Shown here: in pieces, positions 1 through 12,756 of the stretch | How the letters are laid out: each line of letters opens with the position of its first letter | Position numbering within the stretch: position 1 is the first letter of the stretch | NCBI RefSeq assembly: GCF_024713975.1 | Contig: NC_091110.1 | Coordinates: forward strand, 372,001 to 436,000 | Source: Paralichthys olivaceus | Lineage: Eukaryota; Chordata; Actinopteri; Pleuronectiformes; Paralichthyidae | Reading direction: 5' to 3' | Length of the DNA: 64,000 bases | Translations under genes and position numbers: made by a program | The notes under the pieces: model-generated | Databases searched by the model: none | Told to the model about the DNA's origin: nothing | What the model saw: only the letters and a program-made list of their open reading frames with translations

Positions 1-269
1 TTGTGTATTCTTGTGTTTTATGTTCAACAAGTTATTCTAACACCAGCAGCAGTAAGAGCAGGTGTAGTTACCAGAGGGATCCAGGAGAGGGAGCATGTAG
101 CTTTTGAGGAACATTAAGAGACACCTCGCTTACTCCCTTCAGTCATAATGCACATGATTTGAGAAAAGTTTGTGTCCATGTATCGTTCATTCAAATACTC
201 CCTTTTTCAGGTATGAGTTCCTCATAGTAAGGGTTAATATTTACCAGTGTGTTAGGTGAATGTGTATAT
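1..269. other. Non-genic flank, no gene seen
   Basis: No open frame of note. Bases around 34-77 reappear in reverse complement near 55,976-56,018, which ties this edge to the same repeat neighbourhood that follows the L1-like insertion at 55.9 kb. Otherwise nothing recognisable. Confidence 0.4.
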
Positions 270-429
270 GTGCTCAGGAAACTCAGCCCACAGTTAAAGG
301 TTGGTAAGTGCATAATATGAAATGGAAAATATGTTCATGAAAGAAAAAAAACATATTATTTCTGTACAGTTTACTGAATATATTGCAATACTACTGCTCA
401 ATTAATTATTGTTATTATTATCCCATCAC

Positions 430-690
430 CTATTCAATTCAATTCAATTTTATTTGTATAGCGCCAAATCATAATATACATTATCTCAAGGAACTTTACA
501 TAGAAGGTCAAGACCTTCAAATCTTGTTTAATATAAAGAAACCTAACAGTTCCCACAATGAGCAGACTTTGGTGACTGTGAAGAGTAAAAACTCCCTCAC
601 TTACAGGGAGAAACCTCTAGCAGAACCAGGCTCAATGTGGACGATCATCTGCCTGGATCATCTGGTATCAGCTCTTACTAGTTAAAATGT
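430..690 (+). repeat. Teleost retroposon 3'-tail-like repeat
   Basis: Starts with (ATTCA)n-like sequence, then 'tttgtatagcgccaaatcat', and later the 'aaacctctagcagaaccagg' block. These are hallmark segments of a very abundant fish non-LTR/SINE-type tail. Related pieces occur at 41,700-41,870 (minus), 44,370-44,530 (plus) and, more diverged, at 59,850-60,050. It carries no gene; the 100-codon open frame through it is incidental. Confidence 0.65.
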
Positions 691-774
691 AAACAATAAC
701 AGTGTAAAGAAGTTATTGATTATCAATGATAGCAGCAACAATTAATATAATAATTAATTAAGTATTGTTGTTAA

Positions 775-945
775 TAATAATAATAATAATAGTTGTTCTC
801 CTTCAGTTCTGGAGTCAGAGGTATCTGCAATGAGAGAGAGAAAGAGAGAGAGGGACTATGGGAGAAAAGAGACACAACAATAACATAGTTTTTGACATTT
901 ATTTAAAAAAAAAAATGAGTGTGGGGTGGGGGGGGGGGGGCAGAG
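775..945. repeat. Simple repeats (ATA)n, (GA)n and a G run
   Basis: Short microsatellites at 775-791, 830-852 and a G-rich run near 925-940. The same positions in the inverted copy C (about 41,390-41,560) have different lengths, as expected for slippage. Confidence 0.8.
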
Positions 946-1651
946 AGACAGAGAGAAGTGGAGAAGTGCTCTGTGGATGATGGGAGTTTCCCCTGCAGTC
1001 TAGACCTATAGCAGCTTAAGGGATGGTTCAGGACTCACCTGATCCAGCAAGGCTTTATCAAAAAGGAATGTTTTAAGTTTAACCGTAAATGCACAGAAGT
1101 TGTCTGCCTGGTAGCTGAATGCTCTACCTCCTGTTCTACTCTTACAGACTCTTGGAACCACAAGAGAGCCTGTGTTTTGGGAATGAAAACACCTACTGTA
1201 GATGCTTGAGAGAGAGTCTGAGCCAGGGACAGTAAATATGGTTGAGGTTCCATCAATAAGGTGAGTAATAAAAAATGTGATACCTTACAATATACTGTGA
1301 TGTTAACTTTGTTCTGAGAATGTTTTTGAAATCTGTGGGGATTTATGTAGATAACATTTATTTGACAACTTGTACCATTTCTATTTGGGGGGGGGGCAAT
1401 TTCACGGCTATGCTCAGTATCAAATTCTAAATCCACATTAAAAAATTGAGGAGAAAAAAATATGAAAAGATGAGGAGGGAGGTTGATTTTCATGTGATTT
1501 TTATTGTGTTGTAGACTGGTTTGTTTTAAATGTCCCCCAGGCAAACTGGAACGTGCGTAACTTGTAGTGACTACAGTATCAGTATAGTGCCTGGAAAAGA
1601 TAATTTTGGATACATGCCTCGAGCTGCAACTGGCAACTGACGCAGAAAGTA

Positions 1652-2045
1652 ATGCATGTAAGACACATTGTCATCATCCACAGGGTCTCCTCCTGTGTCC
1701 TTTCACCTCCCCTCTATAATGTGTATACTGATGACTGCCGCAGCTGGCATGACAACAGATTACTTTTCAAATTTGCTGATGACTCTGTGACAGTCAGTTT
1801 CCTCCATGCAGATGAGAACAACCATGGTCCCATTGTGGATTGTGAATCTGTAGTGGTGTGACTGTGCATTTTTACTACTAAATGTGACAAAAACCAAGGA
1901 CATGAGTTTTAGGCATCAGTCCTCAAACTCTTAGAATACTATCATCAAGGGACATGTGGTAGACATTGTAGAGAACTACAAGTACCTTGGGATGATTATT
2001 AACTATGATATCTCTGATGTTCCTGATGATGGCTGTTTGTATTAC
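1652..2045 (+). pseudogene. LINE reverse transcriptase fragment (CR1/Rex1-like) inside unit X
   Basis: The translation from 1,652 contains 'SSCVLSPPLYNVYTDDC' followed by 'LLFKFADDSVTV', matching the non-LTR RT pattern around the catalytic F/YADD box. After a stop at 1,861 the same region continues, in other frames, with residues resembling LLLNVTKTK and, near 1,970-2,000, a YKYLGM box. These are downstream RT/thumb landmarks of CR1/Rex1/L2-type LINEs. The fragment is about 130 codons, has several stops and frame changes, and lacks the endonuclease and N-terminal RT. Equivalent pieces lie at 40,285-40,676 (minus) and 52,780-53,155 (plus) at the same position within unit X. It is a fossil, not a functional gene. 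Confidence 0.75.
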
Positions 2046-2418
2046 AGATAGCAAGTGGCTGATCCCTTATTCAGTAGAACATGTACTTGTACAATGTAAC
2101 TTGTTACAATGCTCAATGATATAGATATCCATTCCAGATTTCTGCAACATGCCTTGTAATTTTATCCATAATTAATTATGAAAATAAATCCAGTTTATGA
2201 TTTGTGATATATGACAATTTGATTGTGACTGATCATAATTCAAGGTCAGCTTTAATTTGCCTCAATTCGAGATACCTTAAATTAAGTTTAAAGTGAGAAT
2301 GTCATTGTGGAAATCCTGAACTTAAATAGTGACTAATGAAGCATTGTGTTAGTTCATGCAGGACACAGAGTCATGTGCTCAGCTAACGATAGGTTCATGG
2401 GTGCTCATCAGTCACTCA

Positions 2419-2461
2419 CCAATCACAGCCCATTCTCTCACCAAAGCGGTCCCTTTAAATA
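2419..2461 (+). promoter_or_regulatory. CCAAT + TATA-like promoter block in unit X, copy A
   Basis: CCAAT at 2,419-2,423 and TTTAAATA at 2,454-2,461, about 35 bp apart, followed 52 bp downstream by an ATG (2,513). Spacing fits a vertebrate RNA polymerase II core promoter. The block is kept in four other unit X copies. No expression evidence is available from sequence alone. Confidence 0.4.
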
Positions 2462-2512
2462 CGACCTCATCCTCACTGATCCCTGCTCAGCTATAACACT
2501 TTTAGCACTGTA

Positions 2513-2784
2513 ATGGAAATGTTACATTTGTGTATGTATAATTGCATGAGCAGACATGTACTGTATGTTGAGGACTGACCAAATGGTTGACCAAATTGTT
2601 AATCAGAAAGGGCAACTTTAAGGTTTACGATGGTGGCTTAATTGACTTGAGTTTTATGGCCTTGAGAAACCACAACTTTATGGTATCTTTTAGTATCTCT
2701 GATTGGGATCAAACAACTGTGTTCTCACAGGGGGGGTCATCCACAGAACATGTAAAGAAAAGGACGGGATGTCTCCTCCACTGA
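2513..2784 (+). pseudogene. Unit X ORF fragment, unknown product (disrupted copy)
   Basis: An ATG follows the promoter-like block. The related copy at 22,659-22,913 (minus) is open for 84 codons; here the frame is broken by small indels near 2,555-2,590 and reopens at 2,587 with 'LIRKGNFKVYDGG', ending at 2,784. I do not recognise the protein: no signal peptide, membrane segment or known motif. It could be a captured host exon or meaningless. Confidence 0.35.
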
Positions 2785-4060
2785 GTGAAACTACAGGAGG
2801 GTAATATATACCTTTGCATGCTTAGTGGAAAGGGGCTGCGAGTTGTAAGAACACAGATTCTCCTAAGTTCTTTGCTCATTTGTGCATGTCATTCAGGTGA
2901 AAAGAAGTGTTTGACTTTGTGCTTGTTTCACAGAAATTTCCACCACAATTTTGGCTTTGTCGGCAGGATCACTCGTATGAGAGGACACTCTGGATCTCAG
3001 GGATGAAAGGTAAAACTGCGCAGGTAGTCTGGGTCTCTGACCTCAACCTCCCTGACAAAAGAGGGTAGAGACGTGAGGGCCTGATGTCTGAGAACCAAAG
3101 AGTGCTCTCACTGCTGTAATCTGGGGGACCAAGTAGCACAGAGACACTGTCTTTCTGGGAAGACAAATTCAGAAGGGAAACGATTCTCTCACTGGGTGAG
3201 TGACCGACGTGTCTGCATGGCGTGGTTTGGAACCGATGTAGAATCAAGGAAGCTTCAGGTGGTCTTGGAGATCACGGAGTTAATTGGGTTAACTAAGGAA
3301 TAGAGAATAAGCCTGTTGGTGATCTTGGAGATCACGTAGTTAACTGGGTTAACTGAAGAGTATTGGAATAAACATGCTGATGATCTAAGAGGAGGTCACA
3401 GAGTTAAGGAGTATAACTATACGGAGTGTTTGTTGATTTAATACACTTGTTATATTGGGTTCTGAAGTCGGGCTCATGATTTAACAAACTATGATATTAT
3501 ATAGGTAATAGAGCTTTGCACCAGAGATGTGGCTAGGACTGGAGGACTGAGACCTGAGCCAGGATTATATCGACGCTGCAGTCAATCTGCTTTAAGCAGA
3601 CAGGGGAAAAAAAGAGAGAGAGAGGAGTTCTCAACTGCCAAAGGTAAGTAAAGGTAAGTAAATTGAAGTATATTAGGGGCATCATTGGCTTTTTGACGTT
3701 ATTAACAAAGAATTCAATCCTAAAATAAAAAATAAATAAAAAACAAATTTTAAGAAAAGTAAATTGGAAATAATTTGGGAATTTCTAATGTTTTTCCCAT
3801 ATCAGCATAACTTTGGTCCTCCAAATTTTGTATTTTGTTGAACAAATGGGATTGAAAGTTTTAGAACTTTGGACCAAAAGGGGTTATGGGAGGGGAAAAG
3901 ACATGTGATCTCAATAATAATAATGATGATTTAAACAGATGTTAAGAAGTAAATCACAAAATATTTATGCAGTGATAAATGCAATTAGGAGTGTTGAGCT
4001 CCTTCCTGATTAGCCTTTATCATTGTCAGACATACACCAAAAGTAGGGACATCTTTTGGA
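2785..4060. other. Unclassified, with three ~60-bp direct repeats
   Basis: Three imperfect direct repeats of about 60 bp lie between about 3,255 and 3,410, each containing a GATCTTGGAGATCAC-like core and a GTTAACTGGGTTAACT-like core. The 2,862-2,900 stretch matches arms of the hairpin at 22,492-22,579. No convincing gene; open frames here have no recognisable motifs. Confidence 0.4.
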
Positions 4061-5160
4061 TGTGATTGATGAAGGATCAAAGATCAAATGGCAAGGTCAC
4101 TAGCACCTCACAAAGCACACTTCTTGCCTTGTATATGCAATATATATCCAAAATGCCTTCAGGGAATTCTTTCATATTTGGCACAAACATTCACATGAAT
4201 TTGGATTTCATTTTGGTAGCCAAATGTCACAGTGTTCTCACAAAGTATGTAAATATTTTTCCTTAAATTGATATCTAAAGATCAGCTCATGGGAATGTCG
4301 TCAAACTTGGTAAAAACATTAACTTAAACTCAAAGATGAAGGATTTTATTCCCTTCGAAGTTAAAGGTCAGAGTTACCTCACGTCACTGTGAATGTGATA
4401 TATTAGGACTGTCAGTAGGGAATTTCATTATATCTGGTAACTTGGACTCACTGCTTGAGGGAATTCCTTCTCAATGGAGTCACTTGGACTCAAACAAATT
4501 AAAGTGGTCAAGGGTCAAGGTTCACAGTGACCTTATATGAATTTAGTCTTAATAATGTTTAGAGGGTTAGGGTTACCTTTTAAGGACTTTTTTGGGTTCA
4601 TATTTTTGCCATAATGAAAATTGAGCTGCCTTTCACTTTCTCAAAAAATGTTCGTAAAAAAAATTGAAATATTATAAACAAATAGTGGGCATCATCCTGA
4701 ACGAGGATGAGGTGAAGATTCTAAGTCAGCTCTTAAGGATTTTTTTTTTAGGTAAAAAAAAGACCTATCCTAACACATAATAGGAGAAGGTTATGGATGC
4801 CATAATTAAAATTTAACTGACTTTCCCTTGACTTTCACTCAAAATGCGTACAGCAAAATTACTTGAGATTTTACATTCAGATAGTGAGGGTCATCCTAAA
4901 CAAGAATGGGGGGGATTCTTTTTAAGGTTAATCTTTATTAAGAAAATCAATATCTTATTCATTGTAGCAAATATATCCTTATCTCACTGTCTTAAGCAAT
5001 TTTAATCAACTTTGAGCAAATATTAGATTAAGAAGTCAACAGCTCGACTATTTATATTATGGAATTAAAAACTTGAAAACATTACTTTACAAAATTATTT
5101 TAAAGTTGACAGGGATATTTCACCTGAGCCTTGTTCAAGGTGACCATCCACTACCCGTGT
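4060..5160 (+). repeat. Teleost dispersed repeat (left flank of the satellite)
   Basis: The 'aaggtcactag..cctcacaaagcacac' segment and the following 'cacaaacattcacatgaatt' and 'ggtcagagttacctcac' stretches recur at 54,380-54,915 (same strand), 20,166-20,420 (inverted) and, more diverged, at 48,540-48,830. About 4,590-4,910 contains a diverged ~190-bp tandem duplication ('catcctgaacgagga' / 'catcctaaacaagaa'). Family not named; no coding remnant seen. Confidence 0.55.
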
Positions 5161-6029
5161 GTTCTGGTTTTCACCTTTAGTCATTAAAAATTCATCATAT
5201 GGACCAAAGTGGCAATTTTAAGCTTGTCTCGCCGTTTCCAGCGCTTTTGTGCACGCAGAGCTACTGTTTCCAGCTGTTTTGTGCACTCAGAACCACTTTG
5301 TGAACAAAAGTAAATCTTCTGAACTAAGGTTGCATTTTTAAGCTTCTCTCGCCGTTTCCAGCGCTTTTGTGCACGCAGAGCTACTGTTTCCAGCTGTTTT
5401 GTGCTCTCAGAACCACTTTGTGAACAAAAGTAAATCTTCTGAACTAAGGTTGCATTTTTAAGCTTCTCTCGCCGTTTCCAGCGCTTTTGTGCACGCAGAG
5501 CCACTTTGTGAACAAAAGTAAATCTTCTGAACTAAGGTTGCATTTTTAAGCTTCTCTCGCCGTTTCCAGCGCTTTTGTGCACGCAGAGCCACTTTGTGAA
5601 CAAAAGTAAATCTTCTGAACTAAGGTTGCATTTTTAAGCTTCTCTCGCCGTTTCCAGCGCTTTTGTGCACGCAGAGCCACTTTGTGAACAAAAGTAAATC
5701 TTCTGAACTAAGGTTGCATTTTTAAGCTTCTCTCGCCATTTCCAGCGCTTTTGTGCACGAAGAGCTAATGTTTCCAGCTGTTTTGTGCACTCAGAACCAC
5801 TTTGTGAACAAAAGTAAATCTTCTGAACTAAGGTTGCATTTTTAAGCTTCTCTCGCCATTTCCAGCGCTTTTGTGCACGCAGAGCTACTGTTTCCAGCTG
5901 TTTTGTGCACTCAGAACCACTTTGTGAACAAAAGTAAATCTTCTGAACTAAGGTTGCATTTTTAAACTTCTCTCGCCATTTCCAGCGCTTTTGTGCACGC
6001 AGAGCTACTGTTTCCAGCTGTTTTGTGCA

Positions 6030-9000
6030 CTCAGAACCACTTTGTGAACAAAAGTAAAACTTCTGAACCAAGGTTGCATTTTTAAGCTTCTCTCGCCATT
6101 TCCAGCGCTTTTGTGCACGCAGAGCTACTGCTTCCAGCTGTTTTTTATACTCAGAACCACTTTGTGAACAAAAGTAAATCTTCTGAACTAAGGTTGCATT
6201 TTTAAGCTTGTCTCGCCGTTTCCAGCGCTTTTGTGCACGCAGAGCCACTTTGTGAACAAAAGTAAATCTTCTGAACTAAGGTTGCATTTTTAAGCTTCTC
6301 TCGCCGTTTCCAGCGCTTTTGTGCACGCAGAGCTACTGTTTCCAGCTGTTTTGTGCTCTCAGAACCACTTTGTGAACAAAAGTAAATCTTCTGAACTAAG
6401 GTTGCATTTTTAAACTTCTCTCGCCATTTCCAGCGCTTTTGTGCACGCAGAGCTACTGCTTCCAGCTGTTTTTTATACTCAGAACCACTTTGTGAACAAA
6501 AGTAAATCTTGTGAACTAAGGTTGCATTTTTAAGCTTCTCTCGCCGTTTCCAGCGCTTTTGTGCACGCAGAGCTACTGTTTCCAGCTGTTTTGTGCTCTC
6601 AGAACCACTTTGTGAACAAAAGTAAAACTTCTGAACCAAGGTTGCATTTTTAAGCTTCTCTCGCCATTTCCAGCGCTTTTGTGCACGCAGAGCTACTGTT
6701 TCCAGCTGTTTTTTGCACGCAGAGCCACTTTGTGAACAAAAGTAAATCTTCTGAACTAAGGTTGCATTTTTAAGCTTGTCTCGCCGTTTCCAGCGCTTTT
6801 GTGCACGCAGAGCCACTTTGTGAACAAAAGTAAATCTTCTGAACTAAGGTTGCATTTTTAAGCTTCTCTCGCCGTTTCCAGCGCTTTTGTGCACGCAGAG
6901 CTATTGTTTCCAGCTGTTTTGTGCACTCAGAGCCACTTTGTGAACAAAAGTAAATCTTCTGAACTAAGGTTGCATTTTTAAGCTTCTCTCGCCGTTTCCA
7001 GCGCTTTTGTGCACGCAGAGCCACTTTGTGAACAAAAGTAAATCTTCTGAACTAAGGTTGCATTTTTAAGCTTCTCTCGCCGTTTCCAGCGCTTTTGTGC
7101 ACGCAGAGCTACTGCTTCCAGCTGTTTTTTATACTCAGAACCACTTTGTGAACAAAAGTAAATCTTCTGAACTAAGGTTGCATTTTTAAGCTTCTCTCGC
7201 CGTTTCCAGCGCTTTTGTGCACGCAGAGCTAATGTTTCCAGCTGTTTTGTGCACTCAGAGCCACTTTGTGAACAAAAGTAAATCTTCTGAACTAAGGTTG
7301 CATTTTTAAGCTTCTCTCGCCGTTTCCAGCGCTTTTGTGCACGCATAGCCACTTTGTGAACAAAATTAAATCTTCTGAACTAAGGTTGCATTTTTAAGAT
7401 TCTCTCGCCGTTTCCAGCGCTTTTTTGCACGCAGAACCACTTTGTGAACAAAAGTAAATCTCCTGAACTAAGGTTGCATTTTTAAGCTTCTCTCGCCGTT
7501 TCCAGCGCTTTTGTGCACGCAGAGCTACTGTTTCCAGCTGTTTTGTGCACTCAGAACCACTTTGTGAACAAAAGTAAATCTTCTGAACTAAGGTTGCATT
7601 TTTAAGCTTCTCTCGCCGTTTCCAGCGCTTTTTTGCACGCAGAGCCACTTTGTGAACAAAAGTAAATCTACTGAACTAAGGTTGCATTTTTAAGCTTCTC
7701 TCGCCGTTTCCAGCGCTTTTGTGCACGCAGACCTACTGTTTCCAGCTGTTTTGTGCTCTCAGAACCACTTTGTGAACAAAAGTAAATCTTCTGAACTAAG
7801 GTTGCATTTTTAAGCTTCTCTCGCCGTTTCCAGCGCTTTTGTGCACGCAGAGCCACTTTGTGAACAAAAGTAAATCTTCTGAACTAAGGTTGCATTTTTA
7901 AGCTTCTCTCGCCGTTTCCAGCGCTTTTGTGCACGCAGAGCTACTGCTTCCAGCTGTTTTTTATACTCAGAACCACTTTGTGAACAAAAGTAAATCTTCT
8001 GAACTAAGGTTGCATTTTTAAGCTTCTCTCGCCGTTTCCAGCGCTTTTGTGCACGCAGAGCTATTGTTTCCAGCTGTTTTGTGCACTCAGAGCCACTTTG
8101 TGAACAAAAGTAAATCTTCTGAACTAAGGTTGCATTTTTAAGCTTCTCTCGCCGTTTCCAGCGCTTTTGTGCACGCAGAGCCACTTTGTGAACAAAAGTA
8201 AATCTTCTGAACTAAGGTTGCATTTTTAAGCTTCTCTCGCCGTTTCCAGCGCTTTTGTGCACGCAGAGCTACTGCTTCCAGCTGTTTTTTATACTCAGAA
8301 CAACTTTGTGAACAAAAGTAAATCTTCTGAACCAAGGTTGCATTTTTAAGCTTCTCTCGCCGTTTCCAGCGCTTTTGTGCACGCAGAGCCACTTTGTGAA
8401 CAAAAGTAAATCTTCTGAACTAAGGTTGCATTTTTAAGCTTCTCTCGCCGTTTCCAGCGCTTTTGTGCACGCAGAGCTACTGCTTCCAGCTGTTTTGTGC
8501 ACTCAGAGCCACTTTGTGAACAAAAGTAAATCTTCTGAACTAAGGTTGCATTTTTAAGCTTCTCTCGCCGTTTCCAGCGCTTTTGTGCACGCAGAGCCAC
8601 TTTGTGAACAAAAGTAAATCTTCTGAACTAAGGTTGCATTTTTAAGCTTCTCTCGCCGTTTCCAGCGCTTTTGTGCACGCAGAGCTACTGCTTCCAGCTG
8701 TTTTTTATACTCAGAACCACTTTGTGAACAAAAGTAAATCTTCTGAACTAAGGTTGCATTTTTAAGCTTCTCTCGCCGTTTCCAGCGCTTTTGTGCACGC
8801 AGAGCTACTGTTTCCAGCTGTTTTGTGCACTCAGAACCACTTTGTGAACAAAAGTAAAACTTCTGAACCAAGGTTGCATTTTTAAGCTTCTCTCGCCATT
8901 TCCAGCGCTTTTGTGCACGCAGAGCTACTGCTTCCAGCTGTTTTTTATACTCAGAACCACTTTGCGAACAAAAGTAAATCTTCTGAACTAAGGTTGCATT

Positions 9001-12000
9001 TTTAAGCTTCTCTCGCCGTTTCCAGCGCTTTTGTGCACGCAGAGCCACTTTGTGAACAAAAGTAAATCTTCTGAACTAAGGTTGCATTTTTAAGCTTCTC
9101 TCGCCGTTTCCAGCGCTTTTGTGCACGCAGAGCTACTGCTTCCAGCTGTTTTTTATACTCAGAACCACTTTGTGAACAAAAGTAAATCTTCTGAACTAAG
9201 GTTGCATTTTTAAGCTTCTCTCGCCGTTTCCAGCGCTTTTGTGCACGCAGAGCTACTGTTTCCAGCTGTTTTGTGCACTTAGAACCACTTTGCGAACAAA
9301 AGTAAATCTTCTGAACTAAGGTTGCATTTTTAAGCTTCTCTCGCCGTTTCCAGCGCTTTTGTGCACGCAGAGCCACTTTGTGAACAAAAGTAAATCTTCT
9401 GAACTAAGGTTGCATTTTTAAGCTTCTCTCGCCGTTTCCAGCGCTTTTGTGCACGCAGAGCTACTGCTTCCAGCTGTTTTTTATACTCAGAACCACTTTG
9501 TGAACAAAAGTAAATCTTCTGAACTAAGGTTGCATTTTTAAGCTTCTCTCGCCGTTTCCAGCGCTTTTGTGCACGCAGAGCTATTGTTTCCAGCTGTTTT
9601 GTGCACTCAGAGCCACTTTGTGAACAAAAGTAAATCTTCTGAACTAAGGTTGCATTTTTAAGCTTCTCTCGCCGTTTCCAGCGCTTTTGTGCACGCAGAG
9701 CCACTTTGTGAACAAAAGTAAATCTTCTGAACTAAGGTTGCATTTTTAAGCTTCTCTCGCCGTTTCCAGCGCTTTTGTGCACGCAGAGCTACTGCTTCCA
9801 GCTGTTTTTTATACTCAGAACAACTTTGTGAACAAAAGTAAATCTTCTGAACCAAGGTTGCATTTTTAAGCTTCTCTCGCCGTTTCCAGCGCTTTTGTGC
9901 ACGCAGAGCCACTTTGTGAACAAAAGTAAATCTTCTGAACTAAGGTTGCATTTTTAAGCTTCTCTCGCCGTTTCCAGCGCTTTTGTGCACGCAGAGCTAC
10001 TGCTTCCAGCTGTTTTGTGCACTCAGAGCCACTTTGTGAACAAAAGTAAATCTTCTGAACTAAGGTTGCATTTTTAAGCTTCTCTCGCCGTTTCCAGCGC
10101 TTTTGTGCACGCAGAGCCACTTTGTGAACAAAAGTAAATCTTCTGAACTAAGGTTGCATTTTTAAGCTTCTCTCGCCGTTTCCAGCGCTTTTGTGCACGC
10201 AGAGCTACTGCTTCCAGCTGTTTTTTATACTCAGAACCACTTTGTGAACAAAAGTAAATCTTCTGAACTAAGGTTGCATTTTTAAGCTTCTCTCGCCGTT
10301 TCCAGCGCTTTTGTGCACGCAGAGCTACTGTTTCCAGCTGTTTTGTGCACTCAGAACCACTTTGTGAACAAAAGTAAAACTTCTGAACCAAGGTTGCATT
10401 TTTAAGCTTCTCTCGCCATTTCCAGCGCTTTTGTGCACGCAGAGCTACTGCTTCCAGCTGTTTTTTATACTCAGAACCACTTTGCGAACAAAAGTAAATC
10501 TTCTGAACTAAGGTTGCATTTTTAAGCTTCTCTCGCCGTTTCCAGCGCTTTTGTGCACGCAGAGCTACTGTTTCCAGCTGTTTTGTGCACTCAGAACCAC
10601 TTTGTGAACAAAAGTAAAACTTCTGAACCAAGGTTGCATTTTTAAGCTTCTCTCGCCATTTCCAGCGCTTTTGTGCACGCAGAGCTACTGCTTCCAGCTG
10701 TTTTTTATACTCAGAACCACTTTGCGAACAAAAGTAAATCTTCTGAACTAAGGTTGCATTTTTAAGCTTCTCTCGCCGTTTCCAGCGCTTTTGTGCACGC
10801 AGAGCCACTTTGTGAACAAAAGTAAATCTTCTGAACTAAGGTTGCATTTTTAAGCTTCTCTCGCCGTTTCCAGCGCTTTTGTGCACGCAGAGCTACTGCT
10901 TCCAGCTGTTTTTTATACTCAGAACCACTTTGTGAACAAAAGTAAATCTTCTGAACTAAGGTTGCATTTTTAAGCTTCTCTCGCCGTTTCCAGCGCTTTT
11001 GTGCACGCAGAGCTACTGTTTCCAGCTGTTTTGTGCACTTAGAACCACTTTGCGAACAAAAGTAAATCTTCTGAACTAAGGTTGCATTTTTAAGCTTCTC
11101 TCGCCGTTTCCAGCGCTTTTGTGCACGCATAGCCACTTTGTGAACAAAAGTAAATCTTCTGAACTAAGGTTGCATTTTTAAGCTTCTCTCGCCGTTTCCA
11201 GCGCTTTTTTGCACGCAGAACCACTTTGTGAACAAAAGTAAATCTCCTGAACTAAGGTTGCATTTTTAAGCTTCTCTCGCCGTTTCCAGCGCTTTTGTGC
11301 ACGCAGACCTACTGTTTCCAGCTGTTTTGTGCTCTCAGAACCACTTTGTGAACAAAAGTAAATCTTCTGAACTAAGGTTGCATTTTTAAGCTTCTCTCGC
11401 CGTTTCCAGCGCTTTTGTGCACGCAGAGCCACTTTGTGAACAAAAGTAAATCTTCTGAACTAAGGTTGCATTTTTAAGCTTCTCTCGCCGTTTCCAGCGC
11501 TTTTGTGCACGCAGAGCTACTGCTTCCAGCTGTTTTTTATACTCAGAACCACTTTGTGAACAAAAGTAAATCTTCTGAACTAAGGTTGCATTTTTAAGCT
11601 TCTCTCGCCGTTTCCAGCGCTTTTGTGCACGCAGAGCTATTGTTTCCAGCTGTTTTGTGCACTCAGAGCCACTTTGTGAACAAAAGTAAATCTTCTGAAC
11701 TAAGGTTGCATTTTTAAGCTTCTCTCGCCGTTTCCAGCGCTTTTGTGCACGCAGAGCCACTTTGTGAACAAAAGTAAATCTTCTGAACTAAGGTTGCATT
11801 TTTAAGCTTCTCTCGCCGTTTCCAGCGCTTTTGTGCACGCAGAGCTACTGCTTCCAGCTGTTTTTTATACTCAGAACAACTTTGTGAACAAAAGTAAATC
11901 TTCTGAACCAAGGTTGCATTTTTAAGCTTCTCTCGCCGTTTCCAGCGCTTTTGTGCACGCAGAGCCACTTTGTGAACAAAAGTAAATCTTCTGAACTAAG

Positions 12001-12756
12001 GTTGCATTTTTAAGCTTCTCTCGCCGTTTCCAGCGCTTTTGTGCACGCAGAGCTACTGCTTCCAGCTGTTTTTTATACTCAGAACCACTTTGTGAACAAA
12101 AGTAAATCTTCTGAACTAAGGTTGCATTTTTAAGCTTCTCTCGCCGTTTCCAGCGCTTTTGTGCACGCAGAGCTATTGTTTCCAGCTGTTTTGTGCACTC
12201 AGAGCCACTTTGTGAACAAAAGTAAATCTTCTGAACTAAGGTTGCATTTTTAAGCTTCTCTCGCCGTTTCCAGCGCTTTTGTGCACGCAGAGCCACTTTG
12301 TGAACAAAAGTAAATCTTCTGAACTAAGGTTGCATTTTTAAGCTTCTCTCGCCGTTTCCAGCGCTTTTTTGCACGCAGAACCACTTTGTGAACAAAAGTA
12401 AATCTCCTGAACTAAGGTTGCATTTTTAAGCTTCTCTCGCCGTTTCCAGCGCTTTTGTGCACGCAGAGCTACTGTTTCCAGCTGTTTTGTGCACTCAGAA
12501 CCACTTTGTGAACAAAAGTAAATCTTCTGAACTAAGGTTGCATTTTTAAGCTTCTCTCGCCGTTTCCAGCGCTTTTTTGCACGCAGAGCCACTTTGTGAA
12601 CAAAAGTAAATCTACTGAACTAAGGTTGCATTTTTAAGCTTCTCTCGCCGTTTCCAGCGCTTTTGTGCACGCAGACCTACTGTTTCCAGCTGTTTTGTGC
12701 TCTCAGAACCACTTTGTGAACAAAAGTAAATCTTCTGAACTAAGGTTGCATTTTTA
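6030..12756. repeat. Satellite higher-order block, copy 1
   Basis: This ~6.73-kb block recurs 6,880 bp downstream. Rare private variants are shared at exactly that offset: caaaattaaa (7,361/14,241), tttttaagat (7,391/14,271), the tctactgaac variant (7,668/14,548) and the 'ETARES' reading end (7,394/14,274). All open frames between 6,202 and 12,800 have a counterpart at +6,880 with the same translation except at the outer edge. Nested inside are 1,520- and 1,760-bp repeats. Confidence 0.9.

Larger units (their letters stand above)
270..2640 (+). repeat. Unit X composite repeat, copy A (complete-looking)
   Basis: A roughly 2.4-kb sequence present almost in full as an inverted copy at 39,700-42,040, and in part at 22,580-23,367, 44,370-44,727 plus 52,218-53,960, and 56,126-56,545. 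Reading + strand, it contains in order: a teleost LINE/SINE-like 3' tail (about 430-690), simple repeats (775-945), an anonymous block with a possible splice donor (about 1,200-1,265), a LINE reverse transcriptase fragment (1,652-2,045), an AT-rich block, a CCAAT/TATA promoter-like block (2,419-2,461) and an ORF fragment. The order is the same in all copies, so it spread as one unit. I cannot name the family; it looks like a non-autonomous element or an old segmental unit. Confidence 0.7.

Noticed and set aside
1035..1544. 169-codon minus-strand ORF (also 40,894-41,292 on plus) as a gene
   Set aside because: Runs through unit X in the strand opposite to its LINE fragment, shows no domain, and its copies differ by frame-changing indels.
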